From contig NZ_JAMZEB010000002.1 in the NCBI RefSeq assembly GCF_024172165.1, positions 6,531,501 through 6,595,500 of the forward strand: a DNA stretch of 64,000 nucleotides, read 5' to 3'. The stretch comes from Nonomuraea thailandensis. Lineage in GTDB: Bacteria; Actinomycetota; Actinomycetes; Streptosporangiales; Streptosporangiaceae. Both the position numbers and the translations under genes were made by a program. Under the pieces are notes generated by a model. The model made no database searches and was not told where the DNA came from. It saw only the letters and a list, made by a program, of their open reading frames with translations. Shown here piece after piece: positions 1-7,522 of the stretch; the stretch's first letter is position 1, and each line of letters starts with the position of its first letter.

Positions 1-397
1 GCTCGGCGTCGAGCGGGTCCGGCTTGCCGACGTCGAGGGACTGCGCGAGCAGCGCGTGCCCCTCTGCGTCCGGCAGCAGCCCTTCCTCGGGCCGGCAGCC
101 GTACGGGCACGGCATCGACTCGACCGCGCCCCAGAGGTGACAGGACATCGGCCGGACGTCGTACACGCTGCACTGCCCGTCCTTCAGCGCAGGACAGGTG
201 TAGTCGCCGGTCTCGATGAGCTGGGCCAGCGCGTCCCGGTGGTGCGGAATCTTCACGCCTCGCTCCCGGATTCGCTGGTGCTCGCGCGGGTTCATCCCGA
301 CCGGGCCGCAGCTATCGACGCACAAGCCCTTGCAGCCTGGCTGCGGCACCGCGGCGTACAGCTCGTCGAGGGCGGCGTCCATGTCAGATCGCTTCAC
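1..397 (-). CDS. YkgJ-type zinc/iron-chelating protein (partial, C-terminus off window)
   Basis: The reading frame runs left off the window edge, so about 132 codons are visible. It is rich in cysteine: CKGLCVDSC near residues 20-28, then CPALKDGQCSVYDVRPMSCH, which fits the C-x-C-x(2)-Y-x(2)-RP-x-C pattern of the YkgJ/UPF0153 metal-cluster family. I chose the GTG start at 397 because an AAGGA lies 6 bases upstream; an in-frame ATG follows at 382. The family is thought to bind a metal or Fe-S cluster, but its substrate is unknown. It is the most distal gene seen in the element's leftward block, separated from the HU-like gene by a strong hairpin. Confidence 0.75.
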   Translation of the reverse strand, partial: MKRSDMDAALDELYAAVPQPGCKGLCVDSCGPVGMNPREHQRIRERGVKIPHHRDALAQLIETGDYTCPALKDGQCSVYDVRPMSCHLWGAVESMPCPYGCRPEEGLLPDAEGHALLAQSLDVGKPDPLDAE

Positions 398-421
398 GTG
401 GTGTCCTTCGCAAATGGAAAC

Positions 422-456
422 GTCGGCGGTCCGCGCCCCCGCAGCGGACCGCCGAC
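422..456 (-). terminator. Hairpin terminator after the HU-like gene
   Basis: A perfect 13-bp inverted repeat (422-434 with 444-456) and a 9-base loop lie just past the HU-like stop codon. In the leftward direction a T-containing stretch follows (TTTCCATTTG), which suits an intrinsic terminator. Confidence 0.75.
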
Positions 457-465
457 GAGCTGGTG

Positions 466-744
466 TTACTTGTTGACGGCGGCCTTGACCTTCGTGGCCG
501 CCTTGAACCGCATGACCCACTTGCCGGGCACCTCGACCACCTCGTTGGTGTTCGGGTTCCGGCGGGCCGTGGCCTTGTGATAGCTGCGGTCGAACACGCC
601 GAGCCCGCCGACGCGGGCCTCACCACCGGCGGCGACGGTGCCGACGATGATGTCGATGAACGCCTGGACGCCCCGCGCCGCGGCGGCGCGGGACGGCGCG
701 TTGGTCCGCTGGCGGAACTCCTCGATGATGTCTGCCTTGTTCAC
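466..744 (-). CDS. HU/IHF-family DNA-binding protein
   Basis: This is a 92-residue protein with the full HU fold: the N-terminal helices (NKADIIEEFRQRT), the saddle signature GGEARVGGLGVFDRS, and the DNA-contacting beta arm ATARRNPNTNEVVEVPG. HU proteins bend and compact DNA and help recombinases and replication initiators. The GTG start has GGGGGAG 6 bases upstream. The arm reads RRNPNTNEV rather than the usual RNPxTGE, so it diverges from a housekeeping HU. Its place on the element suggests an accessory role in excision or replication, which is inference. Confidence 0.9.
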   Translation of the reverse strand: MNKADIIEEFRQRTNAPSRAAAARGVQAFIDIIVGTVAAGGEARVGGLGVFDRSYHKATARRNPNTNEVVEVPGKWVMRFKAATKVKAAVNK

Positions 745-1102
745 GCTGCACTCCCCCGAGAGTGACGATGGATTGACACGAGACCGTAGAGTACGCGCCA
801 GACGCATATGACACATCATTCGCGCCAGTTGCGCAACCGTGAGCGCTCTACCGGCTCCACAGGGCACGGGTTCCCATTGCTGCCGATCTGCCTACTGCGG
901 GCGAGAGAGTTGGCCCTAGTCAGGCCAGAACCTCTTCTGCGCGATGATGCGGCATCCCACCACACAGGCTGACGCCACCGGGCGTATCGACCAGCAACAG
1001 GCCGTTGCGTATCACTCCATCGACTCGTCGACAGTCGTAACGATGTGACGCCTGGCCGCGACACACAAAGTGGCCAGTTTTCCTAGCAAGGTGGTGGCCA
1101 AG
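745..1102. other. Intergenic region between divergent HU-like and membrane-protein genes
   Basis: These 358 bases separate two divergently transcribed genes and must carry both promoters. A possible leftward -10 (TACTCT on the minus strand, plus-strand 788-793) lies about 45 bases before the HU start. The stretch is visibly less GC-rich than the chromosome. I see no RNA gene or convincing small gene in it. Confidence 0.4.
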
Positions 1103-2119
1103 ATGGGAAGCGTTGTTTTAGATCTCGCCGTTAGCCTCGTCGCAGCCTTTGTGATCCTTTCGCTGGTGGTGTACGGAATCAGCGAGGCAATATTCGCAGC
1201 GTTCTCCACACGCCCCAAATTTCTGTGGGCATACTTACGCGACACTCTAGATGGCGGAATTGCTACCGGCGAAGGCTGGCTACCAGTCTCCACGGCCAGC
1301 ACCGTTCGCATCTTGCGCTTCACCAGGGATCCGCGCCCAGCGTATTCAGACGAGCCTCCGCCGCCTTTGCCTGATGCGTCCAAACTCCCCAACTGCACGT
1401 TCACCGAGCTACTATACGAGCGCATTCGCGAAATGGACCATGCTAGAGGCAGGCGTACCAGCATTAGTCACATTCCAGCTAAGCGCTTCGCCTTAGCGAT
1501 CAGCGAAATTTCTGAGGCTTTCAGTAGCGTGGAACAGATGCTCGATTCTATGAAAGCCAGGCACAGTCCAGCGCATGCGCCGTTAAGTGCACTCTGGGCA
1601 GGCTCGCAAGGCGACTACGATCGGTTCCAGCGAGGAGTAGAAGAGTGGTTCGTGGCCGAGATGCAGCAGTTGAACAGGCTTTATCGCCGCCACACCCGGG
1701 GCCCGTTGATGGTGCTCAGTACACTACTGACAATTTTCTTTACAATAGACTCATTTGAATACGTCCAAGCAATTATCGACGATAACGCCCTCCGAAGCCT
1801 GCTATCTGCTAACGACACAATCGCCGAACCGCTTGCCGCAAGGTGCCGCCTAGAAGAGGGCGGATCCTACTGCCTCAGCCAACCACCGATCATCCAGGTA
1901 TTCGGCAATGCACCGATCAGCATGTCGTTCTCTACTGGCCCGCCAACTGCACACTGGAACGGCGTAGAGTGGATGGAGCGACTTATCACTCCTCCTCACT
2001 GGTTAGGCTTTATTGCGACAATCGTAGCCCTTATGTTCGGGGCTCCCTTTTGGTGGGACCGGCTCATGTCGGCCATCGGCCTCGGAGGGGCAAATACTGA
2101 AAAAGCCTCCACGTTTTGA
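1103..2119 (+). CDS. Uncharacterised three-segment membrane protein (cargo gene, paralogue at 24,209-25,237)
   Basis: The protein has 338 residues, with hydrophobic segments at about residues 5-27, 195-215 and 300-322 and a large soluble part between the first two. I do not recognise a function. It aligns along its length with the protein encoded at 24,209-25,237: FLWAYLRDTLDG is identical, then LYERxREMDHA, RTSIxxIPxxRF, GDxDRFxxGVExWF, EMQxL and the C-terminal FGAPFWWD. The ATG at 1,103 was chosen because it aligns with the paralogue's start and follows AAGGTGG; a GTG at 1,070 is possible. Codon use differs from its neighbours: A/T-ending codons are common and at least five leucines use TTA, rare in such genomes and often tied to bldA tRNA control. 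That suggests recent acquisition. Confidence 0.8.
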   Translation: MGSVVLDLAVSLVAAFVILSLVVYGISEAIFAAFSTRPKFLWAYLRDTLDGGIATGEGWLPVSTASTVRILRFTRDPRPAYSDEPPPPLPDASKLPNCTFTELLYERIREMDHARGRRTSISHIPAKRFALAISEISEAFSSVEQMLDSMKARHSPAHAPLSALWAGSQGDYDRFQRGVEEWFVAEMQQLNRLYRRHTRGPLMVLSTLLTIFFTIDSFEYVQAIIDDNALRSLLSANDTIAEPLAARCRLEEGGSYCLSQPPIIQVFGNAPISMSFSTGPPTAHWNGVEWMERLITPPHWLGFIATIVALMFGAPFWWDRLMSAIGLGGANTEKASTF

Positions 2120-2162
2120 TCGATGCGGCATGGACAGAGCGTTTAGCCGCGTGCGACTTCCT

Positions 2163-2438
2163 TTAATGAGCCCATATGTGGCCGTCGATGAGCGCGCGGG
2201 CCTGCTCGTACGCTTCGTCCACGGTGATGCTGTAGTTCTGGGCGACGATGAGGTCCACCAAGTCGTTGACCGCGCGGGCGGCGTCCCACGCGGACACAGT
2301 CTGCACGGCCTGGTCGTCGGATTCGGCGGCGAGCGCGGCGAAGCCGATCTCCTTGACCGCCTTGTCGGTAGCGTCCTGCAGCAGGGCGCGCCTGCACTGG
2401 TCGAGCGGTTCACGGCAGTGGAAGCACATAACGGACAT
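2163..2438 (-). CDS. Small hypothetical protein with N-terminal CxxC motif
   Basis: This 91-residue protein begins MSVMCFHCREPLDQC; three cysteines could bind zinc. The rest is helical and acidic and I do not recognise it. The ATG follows AAAGGGG by 8 bases and lies 13 bases after the TGT-like gene, so it probably shares that transcript. It is the last gene before the oppositely oriented membrane-protein gene, with a short gap between the two ends. Confidence 0.65.
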   Translation of the reverse strand: MSVMCFHCREPLDQCRRALLQDATDKAVKEIGFAALAAESDDQAVQTVSAWDAARAVNDLVDLIVAQNYSITVDEAYEQARALIDGHIWAH

Positions 2439-2451
2439 CAGAGGGCCCCTT

Positions 2452-3210
2452 TCAGATCAGGGTGAGTTGTACGGGTTCGGGCGCGTGGGCGGGGGTGCGC
2501 GGTGGAGCCGTGACCGGGCGTGTGGAGGCGAGGTCGTAGCGGCCGTCGTACGGGTCGTGGACCAGCTCGCACGCGTCGATCAGCGACGGCGCTTTCTCAA
2601 GCAGCAGTTGCCACGTCCAGCGCAGAACGGACGGCAGGTGCTTGTCTGGGCCGTTGGCGAGGAGTGTCCCGTCAGCGGAGTCGGCGTCCATCGCCGCCGC
2701 GGCGTACCGCATCCGCTTGAACGAGTTGACCCGCCCGACGTGGACCCACAGCCCGGCAGCGCACGCGGCGCGCGCGAGCACGGCGGCTGCGGGGCTGAGC
2801 TTCCAGGACGTTGATCCGCCGATGAACAGGCAGTCGAAGTCCTCCCAGGCCCACCAGTCGCAGAATTCGAGGTAGTCCTGGGCGACCATCGCGACCGGGT
2901 ATCCCATTCGCCGGATGCGGTCGAGGTACGGGTATGAGCGGTTCACGGTGGCGAACGCGTTGAAGGGGAGGTCGGGCGCGGTCGCGAACAAGCACCGGTC
3001 GGCGAACGGCGCGCGTTCCTCCAGCCACTCCATGTACGCCTCGTCGCCGACGTACGTGCTGCCGAAGATGCCAGAGTCGGCGGCCCACCAGCCCTCCTCG
3101 GGGACGCGGTTGCCCGAGGAGGGGGTGAGGATGGCGCCGAGCCGGCGCGCGTGGACGTGCTCCCGGATCCGCGCGGTGGACGGCGGCGCCAGATACAGCG
3201 GCGCGTACAT
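2452..3210 (-). CDS. tRNA-guanine transglycosylase-like (DpdA-type) protein
   Basis: The protein has 252 residues. Three features match the transglycosylase fold: AADSGIFG near residue 47 (compare DSGGFQ, whose Asp binds the base), LFIGGSTSWKL near 130 (compare GGLAVGE), and a later DADSADG where these enzymes carry their second catalytic Asp. HVGRVNS lies between. Related short proteins in phages are annotated as queuine tRNA-ribosyltransferases, and DpdA relatives put 7-deazaguanines into DNA. Here the target, DNA or RNA, is unknown. The start is the ATG in TGATG, sharing one base with the stop of the upstream PP-loop gene, so the two are translationally coupled. No preQ0-synthesis gene is visible, so any modified base would have to come from the host or elsewhere on the element. 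Confidence 0.6.
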   Translation of the reverse strand: MYAPLYLAPPSTARIREHVHARRLGAILTPSSGNRVPEEGWWAADSGIFGSTYVGDEAYMEWLEERAPFADRCLFATAPDLPFNAFATVNRSYPYLDRIRRMGYPVAMVAQDYLEFCDWWAWEDFDCLFIGGSTSWKLSPAAAVLARAACAAGLWVHVGRVNSFKRMRYAAAAMDADSADGTLLANGPDKHLPSVLRWTWQLLLEKAPSLIDACELVHDPYDGRYDLASTRPVTAPPRTPAHAPEPVQLTLI

Positions 3211-3998
3211 CAGTAGCAAGCCGCCGCGGTGTCGAACAGACTCGGCTGCCGGACCTTCTTGCGACGACGGACCAGCCCGGCCTCATACCGGCGGCGCAGC
3301 TCCGCGAGCGTCAGCGGGTATTTGACCCCGGCGACAGTCTCGGTGAGGATCGCCACGTCCTTGTCGTGCGTGACGCGGAACTTCTCCTCCAGTTCCTCGG
3401 CGTAGGCGTACCGCTCCGGGAACTTCTCCAGCGTGAGCAGCCATTGCTCGCGCCCGGCTCGGACGCACAGGCCGCCGCAGTTGTTGTGTTCGTAGCCCAG
3501 CTCGTACAGACGAGGCACCGCGATGCCGAGCGCCCTGCACTCGTCGAGCATGCGGTCCTTGCCCCAGTGCGGCTCGTCGCACATGGGGAACTCGACTTGC
3601 CACGGCGACCAGCCGGCCACGGTGCCCGGCAGGCGTCGAGTCTCTGCGTGGTCGAATCCGACGTAGGCGATGGTGTGGTCGGGGTCGCAGTGCTCGGTCA
3701 TCCATTTCCGGCACGGCACCTGCTTGAGGTGCTTGCTGCAGGGCGCGAGCCGCGAGTTGCCGAGCCACTTGACGTCGAAAAACACCTCGAACGGCGTTCT
3801 GCCGTCCGCGACGATGGTCGGTGCGACGCCCAGGTGGGCGCTGGCGTCGTCCATGAACCGGTAGAGGTCTTCGTCCTCGGTGAGGGTGTCGGCGAACAGC
3901 AGCACGAGGTTGTCCGTGCCGTACCGGGCCTTGACTCGCCGGGCGGCGTGAAACGAGCCGATGCCGCCGCTCATCTGCACGACATGGCGGGTGGCCAT
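3210..3998 (-). CDS. PP-loop ATPase, PAPS-reductase/sulfurtransferase-like
   Basis: The 262-residue protein opens with QMSGGIGSFHAA, an SGGxxS pyrophosphate-binding loop typical of the adenine-nucleotide alpha-hydrolase superfamily (PAPS reductase, DndC, QueC). FADTLTEDEDLYRF follows, and cysteines sit in APCSKHLKQVPC and HNNCGGLC, which could hold a metal or carry sulfur. The loop has Gly where QueC and TilS have Asp (SGGxDS), so it is closer to the PAPS-reductase side. AAGGAG precedes the ATG. Its stop overlaps the start of the TGT-like gene, which argues that the two act in one modification reaction; that is inference. Confidence 0.75.
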   Translation of the reverse strand: MATRHVVQMSGGIGSFHAARRVKARYGTDNLVLLFADTLTEDEDLYRFMDDASAHLGVAPTIVADGRTPFEVFFDVKWLGNSRLAPCSKHLKQVPCRKWMTEHCDPDHTIAYVGFDHAETRRLPGTVAGWSPWQVEFPMCDEPHWGKDRMLDECRALGIAVPRLYELGYEHNNCGGLCVRAGREQWLLTLEKFPERYAYAEELEEKFRVTHDKDVAILTETVAGVKYPLTLAELRRRYEAGLVRRRKKVRQPSLFDTAAACY

Positions 3999-4023
3999 GA
4001 CGATCTCCTTCGCTGAAGAGAAG

Positions 4024-4046
4024 GGCCCCGCCGTACGGGCGGGGCC
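4024..4046 (-). terminator. GC hairpin between methyltransferase and PP-loop genes
   Basis: A 9-bp perfect inverted repeat (4,024-4,032 with 4,038-4,046) lies in the 72-base gap after the cytosine methyltransferase. It has no T-run, as is common for actinobacterial hairpin terminators; it could instead be a processing or stabilising element. Confidence 0.55.
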
Positions 4047-4070
4047 GGAAGCGGGACCGCAATCAGCGGC

Positions 4071-5990
4071 TCAAGCTGCGTTGTCGTACTCGAAACGAGA
4101 CAGCTCGATCCCCAGGAACGCCTCGATCAGGGCGCAGGTCAGAATCTCGGCCATGGGCGGCGGGACCGCGTTGCCGATGAGCTTCACCTTGTCTCGGGCA
4201 CTGTCGGCGACGAACACGTAGCGGTCCGGGAACGACTGGGCCCGCTGGAGCTCCGGGATCCGGAGCATCCGGAACAGGATGGACGACACGTCGATCTGGC
4301 CGTCCGGGGTGAGCAGCGCCCACCGGTCCCGGGTTGGGATCGTCCCCAGGGGCTCGTCCACGCTCTGCGTGCGCCCGTTGCCGTAGTACGCCATGAGCAG
4401 CGTCTCCGGCAGGGGCAGGCCAGGCGGCGCGGTGACGAGCGACTGGTGCCCGGTCGTGGTGACCGTCCGCATGTGCTCGCTCGTCGGGGTGACGTGCTCG
4501 CGCCCGTCGCCCCGGCTGCCGTTGTTGCGCATGAGCAGCGCTGGCGGCGGCTGCCAGCCGGGAGGGACGCCGAGCCCGTGGTGGAAGCCGCCGGCCGTGA
4601 CCGCGTGCGCGGGGTCCTCGAACGCGGGCCGGGATTTGAACTCGTCGCCACCGCCCCGGAACGGGAACATCAGCGGCAACATGCCGTCCTTGAAGGCTGG
4701 GTCAGTAGCCAGCCCGTGGTTGGAGCCGTCCGAGACGAGGGTGGCCAGCGGGTCCGTGGTCGGGTCTGTGTTGCGCGGTCGGCCCGAGCGCATGAGCGAC
4801 AGGAACGAGGGGAACACGCCTGGCTGCGCGTCCGGGGGGAAGGCGATGCCATCCTCGTTCCGGGTGGTGCTGGTCCGCTTCGGCATGCTGACCGGCCGTG
4901 CCACCTTCCCGTCGCGGCCTTCGCACGGCACGACGAGCGCGTTCGCCTCCCGCGTAGTGAGCGCGGGGATCGGCTCGTCCACTCCCCTGGGCCCGTCGTT
5001 CCAGGTGCCGCCCGCGGGCGTGATGAACGGTTTGATCCAGTGTTCCTCGACCCCGGCGCGGATGCGGGCGATCGTCTTGGGCGCCAGGCCCTCGGGCTTC
5101 TTCTTCGTCTTCTTCCTGGAGCCGATCGGGGTGCCGAGGTCGGTCCAGTCGATCGTGTACGCAGCCGGGAGACGGGGCGGTTCGATGAGCTGGCCTTGGC
5201 ACGCGGCCTCGGGGCACACCCACACGTATTGGCCGTTCTTGATGCCGTAGACACCCACGTCCACGCCGCGCTTCTTCCACGCGCGGACGGCCTGCACCCA
5301 TCCGCCGTGGCGGGGGCAGAAGGCGTACGGGTCGAACCACTTGCGGTAGTTCGGCGTGCGCCCGACGCTCTCGTGGATGCCGGAAATAAGCATCCGGTCG
5401 CGGGACTGCGGGGTCGGCAGCGTGGTGCGTCCCTGCACGTGCGCGGCGTTTACGGCGTGGATCTGGATGATGTAGCCGAGCTTCCGCAGTTCCCGGATCC
5501 ACCGGTCCCAGTGCGCCCACAACCTCGCCTGGACCACGTTCTCGACGCCGAACCCGAGCACCGGCTTGCCGTGTTTCTCCTGGCAGTGGCGCAGGTAAGT
5601 GACGACCTCCTCCATCAGAGCCCTCGACCGGATGCGGGTCTTCTGGTGCTCGGTCAGGTTGTCCAGGTCGTCGGCCCAGAGGGCCATCTGGTTTTCCTTG
5701 TCGAAGTACCGCGTCTCGCCCGAGGCCGTGGAGAACGCTGGACAGGCCGGCGAGGCCCAGAAAAAGCTGGCGTACGGAAACTTCTCGATGGCATCGGCCT
5801 GCTGGACGTCGCCGAGCCAGAAGTTCACGTCGGGGTGGTTCTCGACGTACGTCCACTTCGCGGGCTTGGCGTGATTGGCAGCGAACCTAATCTTGGTGCC
5901 AGGGACGGCGGCGATCCCGGTTCCAGAGCCGCCGCCGCCCGCGAACATCTCGACAACGTCGATGTCGTCGGGGAAAAGCCGGTTCAGCAC
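4071..5990 (-). CDS. DNA (cytosine-5)-methyltransferase
   Basis: The 639-residue protein carries the C5-MTase motifs in order: motif I VEMFAGGGGSGTGI near residue 13, motif IV with the catalytic cysteine in ASPACPAFS near 80, motif VI GVENV near 150, motif VIII PQSRDRMLISGI near 200, and motif X LIGNAVPPPMAEIL near 610. Between VIII and X lies a region of about 380 residues, much longer than in simple bacterial Dcm enzymes, which should hold the target-recognition domain. Motif IV has SPAC instead of PPC. It uses a GTG start overlapping the upstream small gene by 7 bases. No restriction endonuclease is visible, so it is probably an orphan protective methylase of the element. Confidence 0.9.
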   Translation of the reverse strand: MLNRLFPDDIDVVEMFAGGGGSGTGIAAVPGTKIRFAANHAKPAKWTYVENHPDVNFWLGDVQQADAIEKFPYASFFWASPACPAFSTASGETRYFDKENQMALWADDLDNLTEHQKTRIRSRALMEEVVTYLRHCQEKHGKPVLGFGVENVVQARLWAHWDRWIRELRKLGYIIQIHAVNAAHVQGRTTLPTPQSRDRMLISGIHESVGRTPNYRKWFDPYAFCPRHGGWVQAVRAWKKRGVDVGVYGIKNGQYVWVCPEAACQGQLIEPPRLPAAYTIDWTDLGTPIGSRKKTKKKPEGLAPKTIARIRAGVEEHWIKPFITPAGGTWNDGPRGVDEPIPALTTREANALVVPCEGRDGKVARPVSMPKRTSTTRNEDGIAFPPDAQPGVFPSFLSLMRSGRPRNTDPTTDPLATLVSDGSNHGLATDPAFKDGMLPLMFPFRGGGDEFKSRPAFEDPAHAVTAGGFHHGLGVPPGWQPPPALLMRNNGSRGDGREHVTPTSEHMRTVTTTGHQSLVTAPPGLPLPETLLMAYYGNGRTQSVDEPLGTIPTRDRWALLTPDGQIDVSSILFRMLRIPELQRAQSFPDRYVFVADSARDKVKLIGNAVPPPMAEILTCALIEAFLGIELSRFEYDNAA

Positions 5991-6259
5991 CCGGACTCCC
6001 TGCGGGACGACTCCTCGGCGGCGGACCGCGCGGCGCGGGTCTGCGCGACGGCCTTCGCCAGCTCGCCCTCCGTGGGGAACGGGACGCGGATCATCTCCGG
6101 GAGCTGGCGGTAGATGATGCGGCCGGTGGCCGTGACGACCGCCTCGTAGCGGCCAGGGAATGACCAGAACACGGACACGGCCCGCAAGGCTCGGCTCGCC
6201 TTGACAAGCGCCATCGCGGAGTGATTTTGGGCAGGGGGTACTGCGGAGTGGCGGTTCAT
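5984..6259 (-). CDS. Small hypothetical protein upstream of the cytosine methylase
   Basis: This 91-residue basic protein has no family I recognise. Its middle (SFPGRYEAVVTATGRIIYRQL) looks like a small beta-sheet and its C-terminus (ELAKAVAQTRAARSAAEES) a charged helix. An AAAGG lies about 10 bases before the ATG. It overlaps the methyltransferase start by 7 bases, so the two are likely translated together. Confidence 0.6.
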   Translation of the reverse strand: MNRHSAVPPAQNHSAMALVKASRALRAVSVFWSFPGRYEAVVTATGRIIYRQLPEMIRVPFPTEGELAKAVAQTRAARSAAEESSRRESGC

Positions 6260-6291
6260 CTGTGGTGTTGCCTTTCGCGAATAGCGAGGGG

Positions 6292-7464
6292 TTAGAACGA
6301 GAGCGAGAGCTGGGCGGGCCCGTTGAGCCCGGCCAGCCATGCCGTCTCGAAGGAGCGATAGGTCTTGTCGTTCGCCAGCGCGGGCGCGGCGGTCAGGATG
6401 TGCTCGACGCACGGGTAGTAGAGGTTCCGGGTGCGCAGCCACACCCGGTGGTGGCGGCCGTCCGTCTCGACCTCGCGGCCGAGCAGGTACGCGGCCCGGT
6501 CGAGGTGGGCGAGCATGTCGGCGCGGGTGCCCTCGACGAGGAGTTCCAGCGACCGGTGGGTCTGGCCGCGGGCCATCGCGTCGCCGGGCTTGGCCGCCAT
6601 GGCGCGGCGCACGTCGTAGATCGCCCACGGCATCCGGTCAAGGTGCCGCTCGAACAGGTCCAGGAGCGGCCCGCTGTCGGGGTTCGAGGCGATCAGGTCG
6701 TACAACTGCTGGCCGGCGAGGAGCCCTTGGCGCGGGTTCACCGCGACGGCCAGGTGCTCCATCGTGAGGCCGAGCAGCGCTTCATAGGGGTTGGCCAGGT
6801 AGCGCGGGATGGTCCGGTCCCGGCCTTCTGCCAGGGAAAATGCGTAAGGGCACTGGACGCACGCTGACTTCGGCCATCGCACGCCGAGCCGGTCGAGGAC
6901 GTACTGCTCGCAGTCGTCGCGGTACCAGCCCCACTCGATCAGCGGGTAGGACGGGATCCGCGTGCCGGGGCCGAGCGGCATGTCACGCATCATCCGCTTG
7001 GCTTCGCCCGCCTCGAAGCCGATGACGTGGACGAACTCCTCGTTGCCGACGATCTGGGCGATGATCTGGTCAAGGACCCAGCCCTTGAACTTCAGGCTGC
7101 ACTTCCTGATGCCGCCGGACTGAGGCACGGTCGCTACCGACAGCAGTTCCTCGCTGAGCCGGTAGGCGCCTGGCGCTGACGTCAGGCACAGGATCGGGTG
7201 GGTGGTGTCGTCGAGGATCACGATGCCGTCCGCCTGGCGGCGGCCAGCTCGGGCGACCTGGATGGTGCGGACGCCGTGGCGGGCGAGCAGCGGGTAGATG
7301 TGCTGTTCGACGAGGTAGGCGGTTTCCACCCATTCGTCTCCGGTCTGCGCCGTCACGATCACGAGGTCTCGCAGGTCGAACCAGCGCGACGCTGGCTCGG
7401 TGAGCCAACGCAGCAGGATCGCCGTCGAGTCCAGGCCGAGCCCGTATGAGAAGATGATCTTCAC
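6292..7464 (-). CDS. Second PP-loop ATPase (PAPS-reductase-like)
   Basis: The 390-residue protein begins VKIIFSYGLGLDSTAILLRW, a PP-loop in which the usual SGGxDS reads GLGLDS, keeping the Asp-Ser end but losing the first Ser-Gly. VTAQTGDEW follows at the position where PAPS reductases have a DTG-like motif. Cysteine pairs occur at IRKCSLKFK and SACVQCPYAFS, so metal or sulfur binding is plausible. The GTG start follows GGAGA. It is clearly different from the PP-loop protein at 3,210-3,998, so the element carries two non-redundant members. The target is unknown. Confidence 0.7.
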   Translation of the reverse strand: MKIIFSYGLGLDSTAILLRWLTEPASRWFDLRDLVIVTAQTGDEWVETAYLVEQHIYPLLARHGVRTIQVARAGRRQADGIVILDDTTHPILCLTSAPGAYRLSEELLSVATVPQSGGIRKCSLKFKGWVLDQIIAQIVGNEEFVHVIGFEAGEAKRMMRDMPLGPGTRIPSYPLIEWGWYRDDCEQYVLDRLGVRWPKSACVQCPYAFSLAEGRDRTIPRYLANPYEALLGLTMEHLAVAVNPRQGLLAGQQLYDLIASNPDSGPLLDLFERHLDRMPWAIYDVRRAMAAKPGDAMARGQTHRSLELLVEGTRADMLAHLDRAAYLLGREVETDGRHHRVWLRTRNLYYPCVEHILTAAPALANDKTYRSFETAWLAGLNGPAQLSLSF

Positions 7465-7479
7465 GGGGTCTCCGGAGAG

Positions 7480-7507
7480 GCCCCCGCCTCTCGCTCGGGG
7501 CGGGGGC
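7480..7507 (-). terminator. GC hairpin after the DUF3560 methyltransferase
   Basis: A 9-bp perfect inverted repeat (7,480-7,488 with 7,499-7,507) fills the gap between the stop of the adenine methyltransferase fusion and the start of the second PP-loop gene. Confidence 0.55.
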
Positions 7508-7522
7508 GCGTTCGGTCGGCGG

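Noticed and set aside
3210..3998. QueC (7-cyano-7-deazaguanine synthase)
   Set aside because: QueC needs SGGxDS and a CxxC zinc site; here the loop is SGGIGS and the cysteines are placed differently.
4446..6113. Long plus-strand open frame opposite the cytosine methylase
   Set aside because: It is the antisense shadow of a gene with all methylase motifs; its translation is Arg/Gly/Pro-rich with no domain.
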